From the NCBI GenBank assembly GCA_003153055.1, contig PMBV01000308.1, positions 14,505-20,833 on the forward strand: a stretch of 6,329 nt of DNA, given 5' to 3'. Positions 1-5,208 of the stretch are shown one piece after another. The translations under genes were made by a program, and so were the position numbers. The stretch's first letter is position 1; every line of letters starts with the position of its first letter. The stretch comes from Myxococcales bacterium. Lineage in GTDB: Bacteria; Myxococcota; Myxococcia; Myxococcales; Myxococcaceae. The notes beneath the pieces are model-generated. The model had not been told where the DNA came from. It saw only the letters and a program-made list of their open reading frames with translations, and did not search any database.

Positions 1-599
1 TTGATGGCCGCGTCGGTCTGGAGGAACTGATCGTACTGGGAGGCGCCGATCTGCCGGTCGAGAGCCGAGATGATACCGGCCGAGACGCTCTGGGCCAGCC
101 CGAACGGATTGCCGATGGCCACCACCCAGTCGCCGACCCTGAGGGCGCTCGAGTCTCCCAGCTTCACCGCCGGCAGCGCATCGAACTTGCCCTTGAGGCG
201 AACCACCGCCACGTCGGTGAGGGCGTCACGGCCGACGATCTCGCCGTCGAAGGCCCGGCCGTCATCGAGCCGAACACGGATCGTCACCGCGTCCTCCACC
301 ACGTGGTTGTTGGTCAACACCAGCCCCTTGGGGTCGATGATGAGGCCCGAGCCCATGCCCGAGCTGAGGGGGCCGTCTTCGTCTTGTTGCTTGCCCCGAT
401 GGCCGCGGAAGAAGCGCTCCATCAGGACCTGCTGCTCGTCGGAGGCCCGCTTCTGCACGTCGACGTTCACCACGGCGGCCTTCACCGAGTCGACCAACGG
501 GGCGAGGCTGGGGAGTGTGTCCTTGGGTTCGGCCCAGGCCCCCAGCGCGAAAGTGATGACCAGCGAAGAGAAGGCAGCTCCGATTCGGTTTTTCATCAT
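1..599 (-). CDS. HtrA/DegP-type periplasmic serine protease, N-terminal part (runs off the left edge)
   Basis: This is a trypsin-fold (S1C) protease of the HtrA/Do family, which in other bacteria degrades or refolds damaged envelope proteins in the periplasm. Only 199 complete codons are inside the window. Residues 1-23 form a signal peptide: MMKNR, a hydrophobic stretch, then a likely cleavage after GAWA (23/24). The mature start is followed by a loop resembling the LA loop (MERFFRGHRG, about 60-69) and the first protease barrel. The catalytic His is H99 in TNNHVVEDA and the catalytic Asp is D129 in RDALTDVAVVRL. VGDWVVAIGNPFGL (155-168) and a tail reading QTDAAI also fit the family. The catalytic Ser (GNSGG) and any PDZ domains lie beyond position 1. 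The start at 597-599 is preferred because AGGA (minus strand, 606-609) sits 6 nt upstream. An in-frame ATG at 612-614 lacks a Shine-Dalgarno sequence, and a second ATG follows at 594-596. I cannot tell DegP, DegQ and DegS types apart from this part, although a cleavable signal argues against the anchored DegS form. Confidence 0.95.
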   Translation of the reverse strand, partial: MMKNRIGAAFSSLVITFALGAWAEPKDTLPSLAPLVDSVKAAVVNVDVQKRASDEQQVLMERFFRGHRGKQQDEDGPLSSGMGSGLIIDPKGLVLTNNHVVEDAVTIRVRLDDGRAFDGEIVGRDALTDVAVVRLKGKFDALPAVKLGDSSALRVGDWVVAIGNPFGLAQSVSAGIISALDRQIGASQYDQFLQTDAAI

Positions 600-605
600 G
601 ATGGA

Positions 606-609
606 TCCT
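606..609 (-). promoter_or_regulatory. Ribosome binding site of the HtrA-family protease gene
   Basis: On the minus strand AGGA lies 6 nt before the ATG at 597-599 and 9 nt before the second ATG at 594-596. No comparable motif precedes the in-frame ATG at 612-614, so this site decides the start. Confidence 0.6.
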
Positions 610-665
610 GTCATTGCTCGTCGGGCAACGGCCAAGAAGCACAAAAGATTCCTCGCCGGCTCGGG

Positions 666-671
666 TAGTAT
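666..671 (+). promoter_or_regulatory. Candidate -10 element for the lipoprotein gene
   Basis: TAGTAT fits the TANNNT pattern of a housekeeping sigma factor -10 box, in the context GGGTAGTATCC, and lies 32 bp before the ATG at 704. The region 17 bp upstream (around 643-648) has no good match to TTGACA, so the call rests on the -10 alone. Transcription would start near 678, leaving a short leader that includes the ribosome binding site. Confidence 0.35.
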
Positions 672-690
672 CCTCCCCGCGTGCAGCCTG

Positions 691-696
691 AAGGAG
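691..696 (+). promoter_or_regulatory. Ribosome binding site of the lipoprotein gene
   Basis: AAGGAG is a near-perfect Shine-Dalgarno sequence 7 nt before the ATG at 704. It fixes that start, which also gives a proper signal peptide and lipobox. Confidence 0.85.
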
Positions 697-703
697 CCCC
701 ATC

Positions 704-3268
704 ATGAGGCGGCTTGGAGCCGTCGCCATTCTCAGCGTGGTCCTCCCGCTCGGCCTTGCGTCGTGCGTGCCGTCGGTCGACGCCACCGATGGCCCGGTGG
801 TGGTGGGCCCCGAGGGTGGGCTCTTCATTCGCAAAGACAAGGGCTTCGCTATCGACATTCCCCGGGGCGCCTTGAGCGACACCGTCACCATCGACACTGT
901 CACCGTCGATGCCACGGTGCCCGAGGTGGCGCAACGAACCCGAGTGAGCTTTGGCTTCCGACTGAGCCCGAACGGCCTCACCTTCTCGATCCCAGCCAAG
1001 CTGTACCTCCCTTGGATCCACGATCGCGTGCCGGCGGCCGTCGACCCAGGCACCTTCGACATGCGGCGGAGCTCGGGCGACGAGATTGCGGCCCAGCTCC
1101 CCGGGGCGCGCACTGACTCGACGCCGGTCGAGGCCGTGGAGGCCCTGACCGACCGGCTGGGGCTCTTCTGGGTCACCAGCCCGAGCGAGCCCGAAGTGGC
1201 GGGGCTCGAGGTGGTGCCGGCGGAGGCCTCGCTGGGCGTGGGGCAGTCGCAGGCCTTCTCCGCCACCGTCGTCGGGGCCGATCGGCAACCCCTCGACGTG
1301 ACGGTCTCGTGGAGCGCGGTGCCCCCCCGCGTCGGCCAGGTTGACACCCGGGGCGTGTTCACGGCGGCGGCCCCCGGTACGGCCACGGTCACGGCGACCT
1401 TCGGAGCCCAGGCAGTCAGCGTGAGAGTATCCGTGGCGGGGACGACCCGAGGGCCCACCACCTTCGTGCACCAGAACCCCTCCCCCACTGGCAACGATCT
1501 CCTCGGCGGGAGCCCCTTGCCGGGTGGCCTTGGCGTCGTCTTCGCCGGGGCCAACGGCACGGTCCTCCTGCGCACGCCCGAGGGAGCCTTCTCGAGGCTC
1601 GCATCAGTGCCGGGGTTGACCCTTCGCCAGGTCGGAGGGAGCACGCTGGCCAACGCCGTCGCCATCGGCCGCTCCGGCAGCTCGGGAGTGTTGGTGCACC
1701 TCGGAGGCACCACCCCCCAGGCCACCGTCTACCCATCGAAGCAGGTCAGTGAGCTGGACGCCCTGTGGTTCGACGGCGTGACAGGCATGGCCGTCGGCGC
1801 TGGGAACGAGGTGGCCATTCACCGCGACGGCGGCTGGACGACCGAGTACCACCCCTCGTTCGAGACGCTCCTGTCGGTCATCGGCGACGGCCGAGGCGGC
1901 TTCGTGGTGGTGGGCGAACTGGGCTCGCTGTACCGATGGGACCCCGCTCGACAGGTGTGGGACTCGCTGTTCGAGGGCCAGCTCTCGGTGAAGCTCGAGG
2001 CGGCCCAGCTCCTCGACGCGGCGACCCCGGAGGCCTGGGCGACTGGCGGCGATCGGCTGTGGCACTTCGCGGGTCAGGGCTGGACCGCCGAGGCGCTGCC
2101 GGCCGGGCCGGCTCGGGCCAGCACCACCTGCATCGGCGCCCTCGACGGGAGGCTCTTCATCGGGGCTCAATTGGGGGTCGACCCGGCGAACCCGCCCTCC
2201 TCACTCGGCGAAGTGCTGGTGAGGGCTCCCATGACGCTGGCCGACGGCGGCTCGGAGCCCAAATGGAGCGCCTTCCCGATGAGGAGCATCCAGGTGCCCC
2301 GGGCAGTGGTGGGCCAAGGCGCCACGGGCTTCGTGGTGGGCGACCTGGGCGCCGTCTGGGCTTGGGACTCGGGCACCGGCTCGCTCCAGGAAGAGAGCCG
2401 GGGCTTCTACGGCGACGTGGCTGATCTGGCGGTCACGGCTGATGGCGTGGTGGCCGCCGTCAACGAGTGCACCTCGGTGACCTGCTCCGCCCGGCGCGGG
2501 GGCATCATGCACGAGACGTCCACTGGCTCGTGGGAGCCCCTGGGGAGCTTTCCATCGATGGAGCCCGTCATCGCCCTCGCCGCCCGGTCGAAAGACGAGG
2601 TGGTCGCCAGCGCCGGTGACGGCGTCTGGGCGTGGACCGGCTCACAGTGGAGCCCCGTCACGGTGAACGGGGCCACCGGCGCGGTGCTAGACCTCGAGTG
2701 GTGCGGCGCCGAGCTCTGGGCCACGGGGCAGAACGGGGCTGTCTTTCGGGGTTCGGCGAGCGCGCTCGATCGCCTCGAGGGGGCGCCCGTTTCTGGTGAG
2801 GTCAGCTCGCTCGCCTGCCCGTCGGCGTCGGAGATTTGGGTGGCTGGCGATGGCTTCCTGTCGAGCTGGACAAGCGGTACTTGGGCGGCGATCTCCAGCC
2901 CCACGGTGATCCAGCGACGATGGAAGGCGGTCTACGCCCCGGGTCAGGGAGAAGCGTTGGCTTTCGGCGACGCCACGTATGGCGTCTCCTACGACACCTC
3001 GACCATGAGGGCCGTCGAGAACCCTGGAGGCCTCTCACCGGACCTCGTCACGGGCATGTGGGGCTCGTCCATCGACAACCTCTACCTGGTGGGCCTGTCG
3101 AACCCTCCCCTGTCGCTCGGCTTCGCGCTCAGGTTCGATGGCGTCTCCTTTCACGTCGTCGATCTCGGCGCGCACCGAAAGGCCACGGCCATCAGTGGCA
3201 ACGCCCCCACCGAGGTCTGGGTCGGCACCGAGGGCGGCGGTGTGTTGAAGGGCGTCCAGCCCCTCTGA
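704..3268 (+). CDS. Predicted surface lipoprotein with ZU5-like, Ig-like (Big_2) and about 14 beta-propeller repeats
   Basis: The product has 854 residues and its function is unknown. Residues 1-21 are a lipoprotein signal: MRR, a hydrophobic core and the lipobox LASC, with C21 as the lipidated cysteine. Residues about 31-157 look like a ZU5-type beta domain (VGPEGGLF near 34-41, IDIPRGALSDTVTI at 50-63). Residues about 165-245 match a bacterial Ig-like Big_2 domain (GLEVVPAEASLGVGQSQAF at the start, then DTRGVFTAAAPGTATVTATF). Residues 252-854 consist of roughly 14 repeats of about 40 residues, each with a small hydrophobic strand pair such as GFVVGDLGAVWAWD (542-555) or DEVVASAGDGVWAWTGSQW (631-649), as expected for propeller blades. 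The lipid anchor and the ZU5/Big_2 part suggest a propeller held off the membrane by a stalk. No catalytic motif is visible. The gene stands alone between a divergent and a convergent neighbour. Domain names come from pattern recognition, not a profile search. The lipobox and reading frame are secure; the exact blade count is not. Confidence 0.9.
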   Translation: MRRLGAVAILSVVLPLGLASCVPSVDATDGPVVVGPEGGLFIRKDKGFAIDIPRGALSDTVTIDTVTVDATVPEVAQRTRVSFGFRLSPNGLTFSIPAKLYLPWIHDRVPAAVDPGTFDMRRSSGDEIAAQLPGARTDSTPVEAVEALTDRLGLFWVTSPSEPEVAGLEVVPAEASLGVGQSQAFSATVVGADRQPLDVTVSWSAVPPRVGQVDTRGVFTAAAPGTATVTATFGAQAVSVRVSVAGTTRGPTTFVHQNPSPTGNDLLGGSPLPGGLGVVFAGANGTVLLRTPEGAFSRLASVPGLTLRQVGGSTLANAVAIGRSGSSGVLVHLGGTTPQATVYPSKQVSELDALWFDGVTGMAVGAGNEVAIHRDGGWTTEYHPSFETLLSVIGDGRGGFVVVGELGSLYRWDPARQVWDSLFEGQLSVKLEAAQLLDAATPEAWATGGDRLWHFAGQGWTAEALPAGPARASTTCIGALDGRLFIGAQLGVDPANPPSSLGEVLVRAPMTLADGGSEPKWSAFPMRSIQVPRAVVGQGATGFVVGDLGAVWAWDSGTGSLQEESRGFYGDVADLAVTADGVVAAVNECTSVTCSARRGGIMHETSTGSWEPLGSFPSMEPVIALAARSKDEVVASAGDGVWAWTGSQWSPVTVNGATGAVLDLEWCGAELWATGQNGAVFRGSASALDRLEGAPVSGEVSSLACPSASEIWVAGDGFLSSWTSGTWAAISSPTVIQRRWKAVYAPGQGEALAFGDATYGVSYDTSTMRAVENPGGLSPDLVTGMWGSSIDNLYLVGLSNPPLSLGFALRFDGVSFHVVDLGAHRKATAISGNAPTEVWVGTEGGGVLKGVQPL

Positions 3269-3321
3269 AGTGGTCCCTGCGAAGGAGGCCGTTCGAGACC
3301 GAGGCCCGGGGTGGCGCGCGC
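3269..3321. other. Convergent intergenic gap, no clear terminator
   Basis: These 53 bp lie between the stop codons of the lipoprotein and amidase genes, which converge. I see no GC-rich hairpin followed by a T-tract on either strand. Termination may be Rho-dependent or use a structure I cannot recognise by eye. Confidence 0.5.
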
Positions 3322-5079
3322 TCAGTCGACCTGGCTCACCCTGGTTCGATCCTCGAGGAAGGTGCCGACGGCCCGAGCGATGGAGTCAGCGACCCGGCCT
3401 TGGTACTCAGGCTTGGCCAGCCGCTGCTCTTCTTCCGGGTGGGAGATGAAGGACGTCTCGACGAGGATGGCCGGCATCTTGGCGCCCAGGAGCACGAAGA
3501 AGAGGGCTTCCTTGTTCCCGAGATCGCGCACCCCGGAGTAGTTGGCGGACAGGCTCGTCACCAGCGATCGCTGCACCTGCTGCGCGAGCCGGGTCGACTC
3601 GCTGGTGTTGGCCCGGGTGGCGAGGTCGGCCAGGATGTAGCGGAGATCGCCGACGCCGCGCTCGCTGGTGGCGTTCTCTCGAGCGGCCAAGCGAATGGCG
3701 TAGCGATTCGACGAGGTGTTCAGGGTGTACGTCTCGATGCCCCGAAGCGCCTTCGACGCCGCGGCATTGCAGTGCACCGAGATGAAGAGATCGCCCTTCT
3801 TCTGGTTGGCGATGCGGGTCCGATCCTCGAGGGTGACGAAGCGATCGTCCTCACGTGTCATCACCACCTCGAGCCCCATGGTCTCGAGGCGCCGAGCCAG
3901 CTTGGTCGCGATGGCCAGGGCCACGTCCTTCTCGCGGGTCCCGTCTGGGCCGCTGGCGCCAGTGTCGTGGCCGCCGTGGCCCGCGTCGATCACCACCCGG
4001 CGCACCTTGAGGCCCAACTGCTGGGCGAGGGTCACGTCACTCGCCTCCTCGGCCTTCGTCATCTCGCGGAGCTGTGCCCGCACCGCTGGGCTCTCCGGGT
4101 TGGGTGCGCCCACGCGCACGTCACGGAGCTGCTCCTGGAGCGAAACGATGGTCGAATCGGCGTCGGAGTCTTCTCGGGTGAGCTCCGCGTCGGGCCGGAG
4201 CACCACCGCCTCTTCCGCGGGGCGGGCCGAGGGTGAACGGCGAGCGCGCATGGGGAGCTCGTCGGCGGGAAGCCGGAGCTCAAGGCCCCCCAGCGGCTGG
4301 ACGGCGCGGTGGATGGCGTCGGCGAGGAGCGACGGCTCGGCACGGTCTTCCTTGGCGATGGGCGACGGTCGAGCCCGAGCGGGCGGCTCGGTCGGCGTCG
4401 GCTCCGGCCGGCGGGACACTTCGGGGGCTGGGCGGCTCTCGGCTGGCCTCGCGACCTGGCGCTTCTCGGCTTGGGGGTGCTCGGGAGGAGAGACGGGCCG
4501 TGAGGTGCCGTCCTTGCGGGTTCCCTTGGAGCCTCGGGTGGCGACCGGCTCGACCTTCGCGCCCTTGGAGCCTTCCCCGGGATGATCGTCTCCCGCGTCG
4601 AGGCTCTCGGACAGGGCTGCGAGGTCCTTCTTGCGATCGTTCGCGGTGGGCAGCGCCCGCTCCACCACCTTCTTGGCCGCCGGCACCTGACCGCGGCGCT
4701 CGGCCAGCAACCGGGCCAACGCGAGCGCGCCGTCATCAGCCAACCGGTGCCTGGGCCACCCGTCGAGGAGCCGCTGGTAGGCCTTCACTGCCCCGTCGAG
4801 GTCGTCGTCGCGACGCGAGAAGCGTGAGAGCTCATTGAGGGCCTCGCCACTGAGGAAGACGGCCTCCGGGGCGTGGTCGCTCTTCGGGTACCGGCTGGCG
4901 AATTCATCGAGCCGCTTCACCACCGTCTGCCAGTGATGCCGGAGCGCCTTTCGCCCTTCGTCCTTCTTGAGCTTCCAGTAGCCTTCCCGCGCTGACTGGT
5001 AGGCGTCCTCTGCTCCGGCGTAGGCGCGTGGCGCCGCCAGGAGAAGGACCATCGTGCTGAGGAGGAAGGCTCGGTTCAT
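3322..5079 (-). CDS. Exported N-acetylmuramoyl-L-alanine amidase (Amidase_3 family) with TPR-like N-terminus
   Basis: The enzyme is predicted to cut the amide bond between N-acetylmuramic acid and L-alanine in peptidoglycan, as AmiA/B/C do during cell separation. Residues 1-21 are a Sec signal peptide, with cleavage expected after AYA (21/22). Residues about 24-145 are helical and TPR-like (YQSAREGYWKLKK at 27-39, FASRYPKSDHAPEAVFL at 60-76, AVKAYQRLLDGWPRH at 97-111). Residues about 160-250 form a Pro/Arg/Glu/Lys-rich linker, and 251-355 is an unassigned stretch with a short helical part. The catalytic domain spans about 358-575. Zinc ligands by family comparison are H368 (DAGHGG), E383 (TREKD) and H436 (SVHCNAA), and the catalytic Glu is E541 (VETSFISH). 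All are present. The insert at about 466-506 resembles the regulatory helix of amidases activated by LytM-domain proteins. There is no AMIN domain. An in-frame TAG 7 codons upstream and no alternative start codon in between fix the ATG at 5077-5079, although its Shine-Dalgarno sequence is weak. The gene lies downstream of mutS on the same strand. Confidence 0.95.
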   Translation of the reverse strand: MNRAFLLSTMVLLLAAPRAYAGAEDAYQSAREGYWKLKKDEGRKALRHHWQTVVKRLDEFASRYPKSDHAPEAVFLSGEALNELSRFSRRDDDLDGAVKAYQRLLDGWPRHRLADDGALALARLLAERRGQVPAAKKVVERALPTANDRKKDLAALSESLDAGDDHPGEGSKGAKVEPVATRGSKGTRKDGTSRPVSPPEHPQAEKRQVARPAESRPAPEVSRRPEPTPTEPPARARPSPIAKEDRAEPSLLADAIHRAVQPLGGLELRLPADELPMRARRSPSARPAEEAVVLRPDAELTREDSDADSTIVSLQEQLRDVRVGAPNPESPAVRAQLREMTKAEEASDVTLAQQLGLKVRRVVIDAGHGGHDTGASGPDGTREKDVALAIATKLARRLETMGLEVVMTREDDRFVTLEDRTRIANQKKGDLFISVHCNAAASKALRGIETYTLNTSSNRYAIRLAARENATSERGVGDLRYILADLATRANTSESTRLAQQVQRSLVTSLSANYSGVRDLGNKEALFFVLLGAKMPAILVETSFISHPEEEQRLAKPEYQGRVADSIARAVGTFLEDRTRVSQVD

Positions 5080-5105
5080 GGCGCAAACAACGCCCCGCTA
5101 CAGGC

Positions 5106-5133
5106 GTGTGTGACATGTGAGCACGACACACAC
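5106..5133. repeat. GT/CA-rich imperfect inverted repeat upstream of the amidase gene
   Basis: GTGTGTG (5106-5112) and CACACAC (5127-5133) are exact inverted copies around a 14-nt centre, which itself contains the near-palindrome TGACATGTGA (5111-5120). The CA run continues to 5135. The repeat lies 27-54 bp before the amidase ATG, so it would fall in the leader or near the start of transcription. It may form a hairpin in the transcript, act as a protein binding site, or be a chance dinucleotide run. Confidence 0.4.
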
Positions 5134-5141
5134 ACTCCGGC

Positions 5142-5147
5142 AAAATA
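5142..5147 (-). promoter_or_regulatory. Weak candidate -10 element for the amidase gene
   Basis: TATTTT on the minus strand matches TATAAT at 4 of 6 positions and lies 62 bp upstream of the amidase ATG. The region 17 bp further upstream (5165-5170, GAATCG on the minus strand) is a poor -35. The same AU-rich stretch would serve as the tail of the adjacent candidate terminator, so the two readings compete. Confidence 0.2.
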
Positions 5148-5186
5148 CCCGGCGGCGATTTCGTCGATTCTGAGGCACGGCCGGGT
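5142..5186 (-). terminator. Weak candidate terminator downstream of mutS
   Basis: Read on the minus strand, ACCCGGC (5180-5186) can pair with GCCGGGT (5147-5153) across a 26-nt loop, followed directly by ATTTT (5142-5146). The stem is GC-rich but short, the loop is large and the T-run has only four residues, so efficiency would be low. It starts 23 bp after the mutS stop codon. Confidence 0.25.
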
Positions 5187-5208
5187 CGAGTAGGAGGCGC
5201 GCCCAGCA

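Larger units (their letters stand above)
600..703. other. Divergent intergenic region between the protease and lipoprotein genes
   Basis: These 104 bp separate two divergently transcribed genes and must hold both sets of translation signals, and probably both promoters. I see one plausible -10 element for the plus-strand gene (666-671) and ribosome binding sites for both genes. I found no strong -35 element, no convincing inverted-repeat operator, and no extracytoplasmic sigma-factor promoter that I could recognise with confidence. Confidence 0.5.
5080..5208. other. mutS-amidase intergenic region with inverted repeats
   Basis: This 129-bp gap separates two co-oriented genes. It holds a GT/CA inverted repeat (5106-5133), a weak -10-like TATTTT on the minus strand (5142-5147), and a 7-bp inverted repeat (5147-5153 with 5180-5186) that could be a weak terminator of mutS. 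I see no open reading frame of its own. The gap is long enough to carry a separate promoter for the amidase gene. Confidence 0.5.

Noticed and set aside
262..1725. Long minus-strand open frame of 487 codons across the protease start and the lipoprotein gene
   Set aside because: It overlaps two well supported genes, its product is low in complexity (rich in Ser, Thr, Pro, Arg) with no recognisable domain, and long antisense open frames are expected in GC-rich DNA with biased third codon positions.
3269..3321. Possible bidirectional terminator between the convergent genes
   Set aside because: GGCC and GCCC-type words occur here, but no stem of reasonable length with a following T-run could be drawn on either strand.
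2836..4236. Plus-strand open frame of 466 codons spanning the end of the lipoprotein gene and the amidase gene
   Set aside because: It runs through the convergent stop region and antisense to the amidase catalytic domain. The translation is Arg/Gly/His-rich without domain signs, so it is a shadow frame.
3716..4585. Plus-strand open frame of 289 codons antisense to the amidase
   Set aside because: Its composition is Ser/Arg/Ala-rich and it mirrors the conserved codons of the amidase catalytic domain and linker. There is no ribosome binding site or domain support.
5109..5124. CRP/FNR-like site suggested by TGTGA
   Set aside because: The second half-site TCACA is missing at the right spacing; the second TGTGA is a direct and not an inverted copy.
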